A stretch of 64,000 bases of DNA from an uncultured Oscillospiraceae bacterium (GCA_910587345.1 CAJUKH010000043.1:124001-188000); one strand, 5' to 3'; numbered from the stretch's first letter, positions 26,095-36,634 are shown. Program-made: numbers and translations. Notes: generated by a model not told the origin, from the letters alone.

Positions 26095-26252
26095 AAAGTG
26101 TGGGTTGCAGTCCACGCAAAATGAGCCACGATTTTGAGCGAGATACACCGTTTTCATCGGCGGTGTGCCTCGTTCTTGCTATTTCTGATGGAAAATTTTA
26201 TCATATTCGCCCCCAAATTGCAAGGAGAAAAACGGCTCATAACCCACACTTT
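26095..26252. repeat. Long interrupted inverted repeat downstream of the resolvase gene
   Basis: Right arm GGCTCATAACCCACACTTT (26234-26252). Left arm has the complement in two parts, AAAGTGTGGGTT (26095-26106) and ATGAGCC (26121-26127), split by 14 bases. A second inner pair, GAG..ACACCG with CGGTGT..CTC (about 26138-26172), gives a long hairpin. Candidate res site or remnant of a small palindromic element. Confidence 0.6.
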
Positions 26253-26291
26253 GTAAGCCATTTGCGAAAATGCCGAAACGGTGGTGAGGGT

Positions 26292-26960
26292 ATGGCGGAA
26301 AGGCAAGTCAAATCCAAGCAGCGGGTGGCCGACCACGGTGAAGTCTTTACCGCTGAGCGTGAGGTCAAGGCCATGTGCGACCTGGTGAAACAGGAGACCG
26401 AGCGGATCGAAAGCCGCTTCCTGGAGCCGGCCTGCGGTAATGGAAACTTCCTGGCCGAAGTCCTCTCCCGCAAACTGGCGGTGGTAAAAAAACGCTACGG
26501 CAAAAGTCCTGCCGATTATGAAAAATACTCCGTTCTGGCCGTCACCAGCATCTACGGGGTGGAACTGCTGCCGGACAACGCCGTCGAGTGCCGGGAACGG
26601 CTCTTTGCCCTCTGGGATAAAGCGTACACCGCTAACAACAAAAAACAGGCCAACGATCGCTGCCGGGAGGCCGTTCGCTATATTCTGGAGAAAAACATCC
26701 TCTGCGGGGATGCCCTGACCCTGAAACATGCCGACGGAACCCCCATCATCTTCGCCGAATGGTCCCTGGTCACCGGAAGCCTGCTCAAACGCCGGGACTT
26801 CGCCCTGGACGAGCTGCTCACCGGACACGAGCGGCAGATGACCTTGGATATGCAGGGCTGGGAGTACGATGAGGAGACCGATGCCTTTATCCCGGCCCCC
26901 ATCCGGGAATATCCCCTGACAGATTACAGAAAAGTGCAGGAGGTGGACAGCCGTGGCTGA
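26292..26960 (+). CDS. Methyltransferase-like companion subunit lacking the catalytic motif
   Basis: 222 residues. SAM-binding motif I is clear ([16 protein letters not shown]), but no NPPY-type catalytic motif follows; its place is taken by [17 protein letters not shown]. Proteins like this are often listed as restriction endonuclease subunit M and are encoded just before an Eco57I-like methylase, as here (8-base overlap). Probably a structural or DNA-recognition partner. The start at 26292 is the first ATG of the conserved region. Confidence 0.75.
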   Translation: MAERQVKSKQRVADHGEVFTAEREVKAMCDLVKQETERIESRFLEPACGNGNFLAEVLSRKLAVVKKRYGKSPADYEKYSVLAVTSIYGVELLPDNAVECRERLFALWDKAYTANNKKQANDRCREAVRYILEKNILCGDALTLKHADGTPIIFAEWSLVTGSLLKRRDFALDELLTGHERQMTLDMQGWEYDEETDAFIPAPIREYPLTDYRKVQEVDSRG

Positions 26961-28503
26961 TCTCTATACCGCCCAATATAACCCCGATGTGCTGACCTGT
27001 TTGGCCAACCTCTCCAATGACGAGGTGTTCACCCCGCCGGAGGTGGCCAATCAGATGTTGGACATGCTTCCCCAGGAGCTGTTCTCCGACCCCAATACCA
27101 CCTTCCTGGACCCGGCCTGCAAATCCGGGGTATTTCTGCGGGAGATCGCCAAGCGGCTCATCAAAGGGCTGGAGCCCCAGATCCCCGATCTGCAGGAGCG
27201 CATCGACCACATTTTCCACCACCAGCTCTACGCCATCGCCATCACTGAACTGACCAGCCTGCTCTCTCGGCGAAGTGTCTACTGTTCCAAGTTCCCCAAC
27301 AGCAAGTATTCCATCTCTCGATTTAAGGATGCCAGCGGAAATATCCGGTATAAGCGGATCAAACACACCTGGCAGAATGGAAAATGCCTGTTTTGCGGAG
27401 CGTCCGAAAGTGAGTATAAGCGTGGGGACGAGTTGGAGACCCACGCCTATGAATGGATACATACCATCAAGCCGGAGGAGATTTTCAGGATGAAATTTGA
27501 TGTGATCATCGGCAACCCGCCGTATCAGTTGAGCGATGGGGGCGGAAACGGTGCAAGTGCGAAGCCAATATATCAGCTATTTATCCAAAGCGCCAAAAAA
27601 CTAAGTCCAAGATTTATAACAATGATTACACCCTCAAGGTGGTTTACAGGCGGCAAGGGTCTTGACGAATATCGAGACATGATGTTGCACGATAACCATA
27701 TAAGAGTGATACATGACTTCCCGGAGGCCTCTGACTGCTTTTCCGGCGTTCAAATAAAGGGTGGGGTGTCATATTTCCTATGGGACAGGGATTGTGCTGG
27801 AAAGTGCGCGGTTTATAATCATAAAGGAAATAGTATCTTTGGCCCCATAAACCGCCCTCTGCTGGAACCGGGGTGTGATACATTCATCCGATATAATGAA
27901 GCAATTGATATTCTTCATAAGGTAAAGGAACTAAAAGAGAAATCAATGGAGATTCTTGTTAGCGCAAGAATGCCGTTCGGACTGCCTAATACATACAAAG
28001 GAAATAAATCAAAATCATTAAGCTCTGACCTGAAAATATATGTTAGTGGAAATGACCGTGAAGTCCGAGGAACGGTTGCCTATGCCCCATTGAAGGATAT
28101 TGTAAGGGGTCAAGAGATGCTTTCGTGGCACAAGGTATTTATTGCGAAAGCAGGTAGCGGAAGTGATACTTTTCCGCACCCAATTTTGCCAAAGCCTTTT
28201 TATGGTGAGCCCAACTCGATATGTAATGAAAGTTACCTCATAATTGGACCATTTAAGGATAAGATTGAATGTGAAAATGTGATGTCGTATATTGCAACAA
28301 AATTCTTCAGATTCTTGGTTCTTTTAAAGAAAAATTCTCAAAACGCTGCAAAAGGAGTCTATCAGCTTGTTCCGCAACAAGACTTTTCCAAACCATGGAC
28401 TGACGAAGAACTATACGCCAAGTATGGTCTGACTGACGAAGAAATTGCGTTTATTGAAAATATGATAAAGCCGATGGAGTTGGGCGGTGATGATAATGCC
28501 TGA
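26953..28503 (+). CDS. Eco57I-like N6-adenine DNA methyltransferase
   Basis: 516 residues. Motif [17 protein letters not shown] and the catalytic motif IIGNPPYQ are present, with a CxxC-type insert (CLFCGA) between them. The second half, likely the target-recognition part, is markedly AT-rich compared with the first half, which suggests domain exchange. GTG start with an AGGAGG site. It overlaps the companion gene before it and the helicase gene after it, so all three are translated together. Confidence 0.88.
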   Translation: MADLYTAQYNPDVLTCLANLSNDEVFTPPEVANQMLDMLPQELFSDPNTTFLDPACKSGVFLREIAKRLIKGLEPQIPDLQERIDHIFHHQLYAIAITELTSLLSRRSVYCSKFPNSKYSISRFKDASGNIRYKRIKHTWQNGKCLFCGASESEYKRGDELETHAYEWIHTIKPEEIFRMKFDVIIGNPPYQLSDGGGNGASAKPIYQLFIQSAKKLSPRFITMITPSRWFTGGKGLDEYRDMMLHDNHIRVIHDFPEASDCFSGVQIKGGVSYFLWDRDCAGKCAVYNHKGNSIFGPINRPLLEPGCDTFIRYNEAIDILHKVKELKEKSMEILVSARMPFGLPNTYKGNKSKSLSSDLKIYVSGNDREVRGTVAYAPLKDIVRGQEMLSWHKVFIAKAGSGSDTFPHPILPKPFYGEPNSICNESYLIIGPFKDKIECENVMSYIATKFFRFLVLLKKNSQNAAKGVYQLVPQQDFSKPWTDEELYAKYGLTDEEIAFIENMIKPMELGGDDNA

Positions 28504-31351
28504 CTTCTTTCCCCAACGCCCCGATGCTCACCCTATGATCTACGCCTACGAGGACACCAACCCTCAATATGCCGGGCTGCTGAAGGTGGGTTATACCGCC
28601 ATTGATGTGGACAAGCGGGTGGCCCAGCAATACCCCACCAAGCGGCCGGACGGCAGTGTGCCTTACCGTATCGTCTACCGGGAGTCGGCTATGTACCCGG
28701 ACGGCAGCTCTTTTACCGACCACGATGTTCACCGTGTTTTGAAACTGAAGCAGATCGAGGGCATGGGCGGCGAGTGGTTCCGCTGTACAGTAGAGGATGT
28801 GGAGGCTGCTGTGCTGGCCGTCCGCAACCGCACTGCCAATGTGGAGGACCGTACCCGAGACTTCCCCATGCGGCCCGAACAACAGGAGGCGGTGGACAAG
28901 ACCGAGGCCTATTTTCGTTCCCTTTCCGGCGAGGACCTGAGTCGCTACCCCAAGTTTTTGTGGAACTGCAAAATGCGCTTCGGCAAGACCTTTGCGGCCT
29001 ACCAGCTGGCCAAGCGGATGGGCTTCCAGCGGGTGCTGATCCTCACCTTCAAGCCCGCCGTGGTCAGCGCTTGGCAGGAGGATCTGAACACCCACATTGA
29101 CTTTGAGGGCTGGCAGTTCATCTCCCGGCAGACCGAACTGACCTACGAGACGGCGGACAAATCCCGCCCTATCGTCTGCTTCGGCTCCTTCCAGGATCAT
29201 TTGGGAGTTAACAAGGAAACCGGCGGCATCAAGTCCAAAAACGAGTGGGTACATACGGTCAACTGGGACTTGGTGATCTTCGATGAATATCACTTTGGCG
29301 CCTGGAAGGAAAAATCTCAAAAGCTCTTTGAGCAAGAGGATGAGGATAACTACGACAGTGAGGATCTGGAGCATTATGACCGGGCCAACGCCTACGATGA
29401 AACCTGGCTGCCCATCACCACCCAATACTATCTTTATCTTTCCGGCACACCTTTCCGGGCGTTGAACTCCGGAGAGTTTATCGAGAATCAGATTTACAAC
29501 TGGACTTATTCGGACGAGCAGCGGGCCAAGGAGAACTGGCAGGGAGAGGGCAATCCCTACGCCGCCCTGCCCCGGATGGTGATGATGACCTACCGCATCC
29601 CGGACAGCATCCGGCAGATCGCCATGCAGGGGGAGTTCAACGAGTTCGATTTGAATGTGTTTTTCTCCGCCAAGGGAAAGGGCAAAGAAGCCCGGTTTGT
29701 CTATGAAAACGAGGTCCAGAAGTGGTTGGATCTCATTCGTGGTGCCTATCTGGAGACCACCGTGGACGACTTGAAATTAGGTGCCCGGAAGCCGGCTCTG
29801 CCCTATGCCGACGCCCGACTGTTGGGAGTGCTGCAGCATACACTGTGGTTCTTGCCCAGTATTGCCGCTTGCCAAGCTATGGCTAATCTGTTGGCTGAAA
29901 AGCAGAATGTGTTTTATCATGATTACACCGTTAATATGTGCGCTGGAACCGGGGCGGGTATAGGTGCGGCGGCTTTGGAGCCTGTACAAAGGTCTATGCG
30001 GGACCCGTTGGCGAGTAAGACCATCACTCTCTCCTGCGGCAAGCTGACCACCGGCGTGACGGTGAAGCCCTGGACGGGGATCTTCATGCTCCGCAATCTT
30101 TCCAGCCCGGAGACATACTTTCAAGCGGCGTTCCGGGTGCAAAGCCCCTGGGAGATCACCACCGACGGCGGCAAGAAGGAAATCATCAAGCGGGAGTGCT
30201 ATGTCTTTGACTTCGCCCTGGATCGGGCCTTGAAGCAGATCTCCGATTACAGCTGCCACCTCAATATCAATGAGGGTAACCCGGAGAAGAAGGTGGCTGA
30301 GTTTATCAACTTCCTGCCGGTCATTGCCTACGACGGCAGCACCATGCGGGAAATCAACGCTGCTGAGGCGCTGGATATTGCCATGGCCGGAACCTCTGCT
30401 ACCTTGCTGGCCAAGCGCTGGGAGAGTGCTCTGCTGGTAAATGTTGACAACGAGACCCTGAACCGGCTCCTTTCAAATCCCGCCGCTATGGATGCACTGA
30501 TGAAAATTGAGGGTTTCCGCAGCCTCAATGAGGACATTCAGACCATCATCAACAAGTCCGAGACGGTGAAGAAGGCGAAAAAAGAGGGCGTTGAAAATCT
30601 GACCCCCAAGGAGAAGAAGGAGCTTTCCGAGGAGGAGAAGGAGTACAAGTCCAAGCGGAAGCAGATCCAGGAGAAGCTCATCAAATTTGCCACCCGCATC
30701 CCGGTGTTTATGTATCTGACTGATTACCGGGAGAACTGTTTGAAGGATGTTATCACCCAACTGGAACCGGGGCTTTTCAAGAAGGTCACCGGTTTGGATG
30801 TGAAAGATTTTGAGCTACTGGTCTCTCTGGGCGTGTTCAACGATTCCCTGATGAACGATGCCGTTTATAAGTTCAAGCGATATGAGGATGCCAGCCTCAG
30901 CTATACCGGCGTCAACCACCATGAGGACGAGAACCGAGGCGGCTGGGACACGGTAATCACCAACGAAGACTACAACGCCATGTTCTCCCTGCAGCAGGAG
31001 TCCATGACGGCACCCCAGCCTGAGATCCCGCCGGACAAGCTCTTTACGGCCATGCTTCCGGAGGAGCCAGAGGAGATCGCCATTCCCGCTATGAAGCCTG
31101 CTTATCAGAAAACAGAGCTTCAATCAGGGCCGACCGTTGCTCCAAAGCCTGTGCCCAAGCCCAGGGAAATCGACTACTCTGGGGTGAAGGTAGGATCCAG
31201 GGTAATACATAAGGCATTTGGCCCCGGCAGTGTCACCAGAATCAGCGAAGGAACAATCCTGGTGGCATTTGACAGTATGAAGGACCTGGAAAAACGGTTT
31301 CAATTCCCCAGCGCATTCCAGCAGGGATTCTTGAGTGTTTCCCAAAATTGA
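28490..31351 (+). CDS. GIY-YIG nuclease-SF2 helicase fusion (restriction-type translocase)
   Basis: 953 residues. Residues 15-115 form a T5orf172-type GIY-YIG domain ([15 protein letters not shown], the arginine of DKRVAQQ and the glutamate of GGEWFRC). Then an SF2 helicase core: Walker A in [19 protein letters not shown] box in [10 protein letters not shown] and SGTPFRAL. A charged coiled segment lies near residues 690-730, and a small CarD-like/SH3 barrel ([18 protein letters not shown]) ends the protein. The likely DNA-cutting and moving arm of a restriction-like system. Starts at 28490 or 28496 are both possible. Confidence 0.82.
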   Translation: MIMPDFFPQRPDAHPMIYAYEDTNPQYAGLLKVGYTAIDVDKRVAQQYPTKRPDGSVPYRIVYRESAMYPDGSSFTDHDVHRVLKLKQIEGMGGEWFRCTVEDVEAAVLAVRNRTANVEDRTRDFPMRPEQQEAVDKTEAYFRSLSGEDLSRYPKFLWNCKMRFGKTFAAYQLAKRMGFQRVLILTFKPAVVSAWQEDLNTHIDFEGWQFISRQTELTYETADKSRPIVCFGSFQDHLGVNKETGGIKSKNEWVHTVNWDLVIFDEYHFGAWKEKSQKLFEQEDEDNYDSEDLEHYDRANAYDETWLPITTQYYLYLSGTPFRALNSGEFIENQIYNWTYSDEQRAKENWQGEGNPYAALPRMVMMTYRIPDSIRQIAMQGEFNEFDLNVFFSAKGKGKEARFVYENEVQKWLDLIRGAYLETTVDDLKLGARKPALPYADARLLGVLQHTLWFLPSIAACQAMANLLAEKQNVFYHDYTVNMCAGTGAGIGAAALEPVQRSMRDPLASKTITLSCGKLTTGVTVKPWTGIFMLRNLSSPETYFQAAFRVQSPWEITTDGGKKEIIKRECYVFDFALDRALKQISDYSCHLNINEGNPEKKVAEFINFLPVIAYDGSTMREINAAEALDIAMAGTSATLLAKRWESALLVNVDNETLNRLLSNPAAMDALMKIEGFRSLNEDIQTIINKSETVKKAKKEGVENLTPKEKKELSEEEKEYKSKRKQIQEKLIKFATRIPVFMYLTDYRENCLKDVITQLEPGLFKKVTGLDVKDFELLVSLGVFNDSLMNDAVYKFKRYEDASLSYTGVNHHEDENRGGWDTVITNEDYNAMFSLQQESMTAPQPEIPPDKLFTAMLPEEPEEIAIPAMKPAYQKTELQSGPTVAPKPVPKPREIDYSGVKVGSRVIHKAFGPGSVTRISEGTILVAFDSMKDLEKRFQFPSAFQQGFLSVSQN

Positions 31352-31400
31352 AAATTATCATGATAGGTGCAACAACAAAATATAAAGGGAGAGATTTATT

Positions 31401-32309
31401 ATGGCGGCTGATGGTGGATATATTTATATTTCCTTCTTTGGAAGCAATGAAGACTTAGTTCGGCTGGGAACATACATTTCAGACAAGATAGAGGCACTGA
31501 AAAAAGCTGGTTTATACAACGAAGACCTTGTGGAGGAATGGTCCTTCCTGGACGGCTATCAACCAGTCAATCACATTCTGGAATCGAATTTCGTTACATG
31601 CACATCTCCACGAGATCCTTTTTTTGAATCTATAGAGTCATTTTGTAAGGAATTGACCCAAAAGTTTCCTGAAATAAGTTTCAGTGGAAAATTGGAGCAT
31701 GATTGGCTAATCGCTGATAGTTCACCCACACAAATTGAGTTTCTTCATTTGGATCATACAGACAGTCTAAAATGGAGAGTATTTTGGTGGGAGGAGGGGC
31801 GATTTGACGATGACGATGAGGAAGAAGAGCTACCTCCCACTTCCATAGAGGAATGGACATGGACAGAGGAACATGGAAAAATTGAAGAAGCACACCCATC
31901 GGAGCAGGCAGGTTCTTTGTTTTTGACCTCATATTTGTTTTTGACCTCATATGAGCTTAAATCTGCCAGTAGTATTTCTTTTCCTCTTATACTGCCTGTC
32001 CATGGTACCGCATATGCTGGGCGAACAGAGCGAATTGAATATGTACATGAAGGGGATATTTTGATTTTAAAGGCCGACAGAAAGAATATGTATTATCATC
32101 CAGTAGCAATCGAAGTGTTCAATTCTAATAATGGTTCACTGGGCTACTTGGAAGCGGACCCCGGAGTCCTGAGCAAGATTGCCGATAGTCTTGATATTCT
32201 TGAGGCATCGGCTCAAAGTGTTACTCCTAAGTCACAGCGTCGAAAAAATGCAAAATATGCTTTGCTTGATGTGATGATTAATATAAGAGACAATAATCCG
32301 AAAGGATGA
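31401..32309 (+). CDS. Protein with a C-terminal HIRAN-like domain
   Basis: 302 residues. The first 190 match nothing I recognise. Residues 200-262 look like a HIRAN domain (LPVHGTAYAGRT, EGDILILKADRKN, AIEVFNSNNGSLGYLEAD), a module that binds DNA ends or damaged DNA beside helicases and nucleases. An 18-base perfect tandem duplication gives the repeat LFLTSYLFLTSY near residue 173. It lies between two helicase genes in one operon. A GGGAG site precedes the ATG. Confidence 0.65.
   Translation: MAADGGYIYISFFGSNEDLVRLGTYISDKIEALKKAGLYNEDLVEEWSFLDGYQPVNHILESNFVTCTSPRDPFFESIESFCKELTQKFPEISFSGKLEHDWLIADSSPTQIEFLHLDHTDSLKWRVFWWEEGRFDDDDEEEELPPTSIEEWTWTEEHGKIEEAHPSEQAGSLFLTSYLFLTSYELKSASSISFPLILPVHGTAYAGRTERIEYVHEGDILILKADRKNMYYHPVAIEVFNSNNGSLGYLEADPGVLSKIADSLDILEASAQSVTPKSQRRKNAKYALLDVMINIRDNNPKG
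31917..31952. repeat. 18-bp in-frame tandem duplication inside the HIRAN-like gene
   Basis: TTGTTTTTGACCTCATAT twice in a row (31917-31934, 31935-31952); adds six residues without frameshift. Confidence 0.9.
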
Positions 32310-32316
32310 GAACGGT

Positions 32317-33606
32317 ATGCGATGTCTGAACTGTGGCCGCGAGTCAGAGGGGCTTCTCTGTCCAGCGTGTCAAACGGTAGAGAGCTTAGCCGGGGTTTTT
32401 GATGCTTTGATCTATTTCAATCCTGAAAAGTGTGAGAATCCACATATTATCGACTATGCCGCTACGCTGCCGGAGGGAATCAGTCTCCGTGATGTGATTC
32501 CCCAATTGCTGGCGTTGTTTCCTGTTAAGGTAGTAGAATATTTCGCTTGTCTGTACGCCAAGGTGATTCGCAATCCGCAGTTTGAGGAAATGGCGCTGGC
32601 CTATCTGTCTGCTCATGATTTGGCCGAAGAAAACAGCCAGCGGATTTTGCAAAAGCTGTTGGAGCATTACTTGCGAAACGATTTCATAAAGCCTCGCAAA
32701 TGGTGCGACTTGGTCCGTGAACGAAACCTTGCTGGAGCGGAACTGATCACCCTCGTGATACAAAATTACTCTATGACCGGCGAGTACGCCTTGGCGGAGG
32801 AAATGATCCAAACGGCGCAAGATGCTTGCCGAAAGGGGGAGGCACATTTCCTATACGGCATCGAAGACCAGGAGCGTATGGACGGGCGCATGAAGCAGTT
32901 GGAAAAGTTAAAGGACGATAATGAGCGATATCGAACTGTAAAGCCTTATTGGCCTTCGACTGAAGAACGCCGCCGAGCAGTTGCCCTTCTCTATGATGAA
33001 AAAGGCATCTCCTATCCCCGAATCGAGAGCCGGCCTCAAAAGGTGGCAGAGTATGACTTTAAGCCCCTTGTCGAGTATGATGGAACCCCTCCGGATTCTT
33101 ATTGTGCCTTCTGGTGTGCCGCCGGGTTCAGCGTTGTGGCGGCGAAATGTATCTATGAAATCGCCGCAGTCAAAGTTAGGAGTGGGAATATCCAGGGATG
33201 CTTTCAAAGCTATGTTCGGGTCTGGGACGGTATCGCCGCCCGCAAAGCTGCGGCAAAGGATGGCGGTATTTCCTTGGAAGCCCTTGAAGGTGCTGATGAT
33301 GTAGACATCGTTATGAAACACTTTTTTGAGTTCGTAGGAAATGATGTGCTGGTCTCCACCGATGCCCTGGGAGAACAGGGGAAGCTCATCTCTCGTGCCG
33401 CACGCTATGCTGGCATGGAGAAAATTAAGAATCCATTCCTGGATTTGCTGGATCTGGCGGAGGACACTCTGTCAGACTTGGATCTTGCTAAAGTCTCTCG
33501 GGAATATTTGTTGAAACAGTTTAATATCCCCGAGCGAACAAATGCACTGTCCAAGGCCCATGCAAACCAACACCTATATCAAAAACTATTGACTATGGGT
33601 GGCTGA
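32317..33606 (+). CDS. Zinc-ribbon protein with a catalytically dead DnaQ-like exonuclease domain
   Basis: 429 residues. A zinc ribbon (Cys3, Cys6, Cys15, Cys18) opens the protein, a helical middle follows, and residues 262-385 match the DnaQ 3'-5' exonuclease pattern (IYEIAAVKVRSGNIQGCFQS, FFEFVGNDVLV). The catalytic residues are gone: the first acidic pair is replaced by FWCAAG, and the usual HN..FD motif reads STDALGEQ. It may bind nucleic acid ends without cutting them. 7 bases separate it from the HIRAN gene. The domain call is mine and needs a profile search. Confidence 0.6.
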   Translation: MRCLNCGRESEGLLCPACQTVESLAGVFDALIYFNPEKCENPHIIDYAATLPEGISLRDVIPQLLALFPVKVVEYFACLYAKVIRNPQFEEMALAYLSAHDLAEENSQRILQKLLEHYLRNDFIKPRKWCDLVRERNLAGAELITLVIQNYSMTGEYALAEEMIQTAQDACRKGEAHFLYGIEDQERMDGRMKQLEKLKDDNERYRTVKPYWPSTEERRRAVALLYDEKGISYPRIESRPQKVAEYDFKPLVEYDGTPPDSYCAFWCAAGFSVVAAKCIYEIAAVKVRSGNIQGCFQSYVRVWDGIAARKAAAKDGGISLEALEGADDVDIVMKHFFEFVGNDVLVSTDALGEQGKLISRAARYAGMEKIKNPFLDLLDLAEDTLSDLDLAKVSREYLLKQFNIPERTNALSKAHANQHLYQKLLTMGG

Positions 33607-33607
33607 T

Positions 33608-35728
33608 ATGGCGGAGATCAAACTGACCTCCACCCAGCAGGCGGCCATTGAAGAAATTGAGCATAACCTTCAAATCATCGCCTGCGCAGGGTCGGGCAAG
33701 ACTGAGGTCATCGCCCGGCGGATCGCCTACATTTTGGAGAAAAACCCTCAGTTGCCCCTTAACGCCATCGTGGCCTTTACCTTCACCAACAAAGCGGCGG
33801 ATGCGCTACGAGAACGAATTTCTCGGATGCTTCCCACAGCTCGGAGCAAGGAACTGGCCGATATGTATATCGGCACCATCCACGGTTACTGTCTCCACCT
33901 GCTAAAAACATATGCTTCCGATTTTTCTGCGGTCAAGGTGTTGGATTCTGTCAAGCAACACCACTTCATTTGGCGTTATCACAAGCATTGTGGAATGGAG
34001 ACTCTGGGATTGAGTCGAAGCTCTATCCATGTGAATATATTTGTCCAGTGTGCGGAAAAAATGCTGGATGATTATGATCATAGGGATACCTGGCCCCAGG
34101 AACAGCAGGATGCCTTGGAGGAATATATGGGCTGCCTGCGGCAACACGGCTTTGTGGACTACTCACTGCTGATTTTTGGAGCTCTGCGGCAAATTCGGGA
34201 AGATTCAGCCTGCACCCAGGCTCTGTCCAAGGTGCGCTATCTGGTGGTGGATGAATATCAGGATGTAGATGATCTTCAGGAACAGCTTATTGGTTGCTTT
34301 GCAGACAATGGAACAAACCTCTGCGTTGTAGGGGACGATGACCAGGCCATCTATCAGTTTCGGGGCGGAAGTGCAGACCATATGATCACCTTTGCGGATC
34401 GCTATCCCGATGTGCGTTCAATCCGTCTGGAGACTAATTTCCGCTGCGCCAGGGGAATTGTGGATCTTGCAGACACGGTAATCCGCAACAACTGCCATCG
34501 ACTGCGCAAGGAAATGAAAGTGGTTGATTCGGCCCCCGCGAAGGGGCTAATTCAGGCTACACGGTTCGGTTCCGCACAGGAGCAGTTTGCCGGCATCGCA
34601 GCAGAAATCAAGAAAATCCATAACCTCGGGGTTCCCTGGGGACAAATTGCGATTTTGGCCCGCAAGGGCAAAACGGTGGCCAGAATTGTCTGGGCATTGG
34701 AGGAAGCCGGGGTGCCTGTCTTTGGAGACAGTGCAGAGCGCTTTTTTGAGGAAGAGCATTTCCAGCGACTGCAAGATACAGTGAAGAGCTTGGTGTCTTT
34801 GGACCGAATGAGGCTCTACTCTTGTTGGGATGATATTGCAGAGCAAGGAGCTTTTGCTACCGCATTCAAAGGCCTGCGTTCTGCTGCACGAGGTGGCGAA
34901 CATCGGCTTAGCACCATGATTCGCAATTTTTGTGAGACTCTCGCCTTTATAGATGAGGCTGCGGAAGACTATCCTGTTCGGAAGGCCTGTCTGGACGGCA
35001 TATGCAGAATGCTGGATGACTTTGATGATGTCTATGGTGATTGGCAGCTCTCCGCCCGAATCGATGAATTTTTGAGGTTCATGAAGAGTAGAGCTGCGGC
35101 GGAGTATAAATACCATCCGTTTTCACAAGGAGAGCATCTGAAAGAGGCCGTGCAAGTGATGACTGTCCACAAGGCCAAGGGACTGGAGTATCGATGTGTG
35201 TTCTTGGCCAACTTGATGGAAAAGGAGTTCCCGGTAGGTCCCCATGGCGGAAAGCAATACTGGCATGTACTGGGCGGACACTTTGAAGAAAACAAGGACA
35301 GATATCTGGGCGGCATCGAGGACGAGCGAAAGCTTTTCTATGTGGCTGTGACACGAGCAAAGGAAATGCTCTATCTGACCTATGAACTGTCAAGCCAGCC
35401 TGTTTCTCGTTTTGTGCGAGAGGCAACAAAGTCGAGCTATTTGCTAGTTGACACAGATGATTTGACCTTTGATTCCGAAAAAGGAGAGCCCCAAATGGAT
35501 GATATTTTGAAATCAGACACGGAGGAATATGAGGAGTTGGACTGGGAGGCAGAGCGCCAGGCCCGGCAAGCCTACTGGGCTTTGGTGAAGGAGGCACGAC
35601 ATCGGCTCTATGATTTCTATGGGACAGCCGCCCACTTCAACCCCGGTGCTATGGGAGATCTGACAAGGGTCAATACCATGTCTCCTGAGCAGATTTTGCA
35701 AAACGCTCAGGAGAATGGGCTTATTTGA
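33608..35728 (+). CDS. UvrD/Rep-family ATP-dependent DNA helicase
   Basis: 706 residues. SF1A motifs: Q-motif LTSTQQAAI, Walker A ACAGSGKTEV, FTFTNKAADALRERI (motif Ia), VVDEYQDVDD (motif II), GDDDQAIYQFRG (motif III), VMTVHKAKGLEY (motif V) and VAVTRAKEML (motif VI). A complete, probably active 3'-5' translocase. It begins one base after the stop codon of the pseudo-exonuclease gene. UvrD-like helicases are common in multi-gene anti-phage systems. A GTG at 33599 is an alternative start. Confidence 0.92.
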   Translation: MAEIKLTSTQQAAIEEIEHNLQIIACAGSGKTEVIARRIAYILEKNPQLPLNAIVAFTFTNKAADALRERISRMLPTARSKELADMYIGTIHGYCLHLLKTYASDFSAVKVLDSVKQHHFIWRYHKHCGMETLGLSRSSIHVNIFVQCAEKMLDDYDHRDTWPQEQQDALEEYMGCLRQHGFVDYSLLIFGALRQIREDSACTQALSKVRYLVVDEYQDVDDLQEQLIGCFADNGTNLCVVGDDDQAIYQFRGGSADHMITFADRYPDVRSIRLETNFRCARGIVDLADTVIRNNCHRLRKEMKVVDSAPAKGLIQATRFGSAQEQFAGIAAEIKKIHNLGVPWGQIAILARKGKTVARIVWALEEAGVPVFGDSAERFFEEEHFQRLQDTVKSLVSLDRMRLYSCWDDIAEQGAFATAFKGLRSAARGGEHRLSTMIRNFCETLAFIDEAAEDYPVRKACLDGICRMLDDFDDVYGDWQLSARIDEFLRFMKSRAAAEYKYHPFSQGEHLKEAVQVMTVHKAKGLEYRCVFLANLMEKEFPVGPHGGKQYWHVLGGHFEENKDRYLGGIEDERKLFYVAVTRAKEMLYLTYELSSQPVSRFVREATKSSYLLVDTDDLTFDSEKGEPQMDDILKSDTEEYEELDWEAERQARQAYWALVKEARHRLYDFYGTAAHFNPGAMGDLTRVNTMSPEQILQNAQENGLI

Positions 35729-35839
35729 CAAAGCCTAATGGTATGAAGTCAAGTGGGTGATGCAAGAAAATTTTGAGAAGGATCAAGGAAGAACCACTCT
35801 AAACTATCTGCAAATCTTATTATACGAGGGAGTGTAAAT

Positions 35840-36376
35840 ATGAAAAAGCCAGAAGACATGACCGAGGAAGAATTGCGTGCAGAACTTGCGGACTGTTTGG
35901 TCTCGCCCAAAGTCAAGGAGTTAGGATTTGATGAACTGGTTGCAATCAAAGAGAGCATGGATATAGAAGATTTTAAAGATAGCCTGGTTTGGGAGGGTTT
36001 GACCACCAAAGAGAAGTTGTTGGAGAACATACAAAAAACAAAGGATATTTACCAAAGCCAAATTGAGGAAATGAAGAAAATGGGCCACACATGGTGGAAT
36101 CTGATTGCTACTGACAGGATGATTTGCGAGACCCTGGCCCAACTCGAACAACATCTTTGCAGCATGGATCTGCCCGACTTGACCGAGGATTTTTGTGGAT
36201 ATACATATACAATCACCAGTTCAGGAATCACTTTGTGTAAGACTCAATTTGAATGGGTAGACACAGAGTGCGGGCGAAAAGAGGAAACTGATATTCTCAC
36301 GCTCCCTCTTGCACATAAGTTTATCAGCGAACACGGCTATGAGATGGAGCGCGACTACGAACTATATGATTCGTAA
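35840..36376 (+). CDS. Unknown acidic protein
   Basis: 178 residues, acidic, with a predicted helical first half (EDMTEEELRAELADCLV, then a coiled stretch IQKTKDIYQSQIEEMKKMG) and a beta-rich second half. No family recognised. It follows the helicase operon by 111 bases and has its own GGGAG ribosome site. AT-rich like the rest of the cargo. It may belong to the defence unit or be an independent cargo gene. Confidence 0.6.
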   Translation: MKKPEDMTEEELRAELADCLVSPKVKELGFDELVAIKESMDIEDFKDSLVWEGLTTKEKLLENIQKTKDIYQSQIEEMKKMGHTWWNLIATDRMICETLAQLEQHLCSMDLPDLTEDFCGYTYTITSSGITLCKTQFEWVDTECGRKEETDILTLPLAHKFISEHGYEMERDYELYDS

Positions 36377-36382
36377 CTCTGT

Positions 36383-36605
36383 ATGGGGCATATAACAAAA
36401 AATATGCGGCTGCGGCACATCTTCCCCACACAGGTCTATGGCATGGCTCCTACTGAGATCATCTACCGCATGCTACAAGTTATATCATGGGGTTTGATGG
36501 TACCGCATCCATTCTGCAGCACAATTCCGTACACTGAACGCTCTGGAGTTTGCCAAGGAAAAGGAAGAAACTTCAGGCTGGAAGTTGGATGAAGTATTTT
36601 GATAC
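36383..36605 (+). pseudogene. Probable frameshifted gene remnant
   Basis: One frame reads TQVYGMAPTEIIYRML; after about 36490 a different frame reads a protein-like stretch (HSAAQFRTLNALEFAKE, then GWKLDEVF and stop at about 36602). Neither frame alone looks like a full gene. Best seen as the broken 3' end of an unidentified gene; a chance open frame cannot be ruled out. Confidence 0.3.
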
Positions 36606-36634
36606 CGTTACTTGCTACAAAGATTAAGGTCTCA

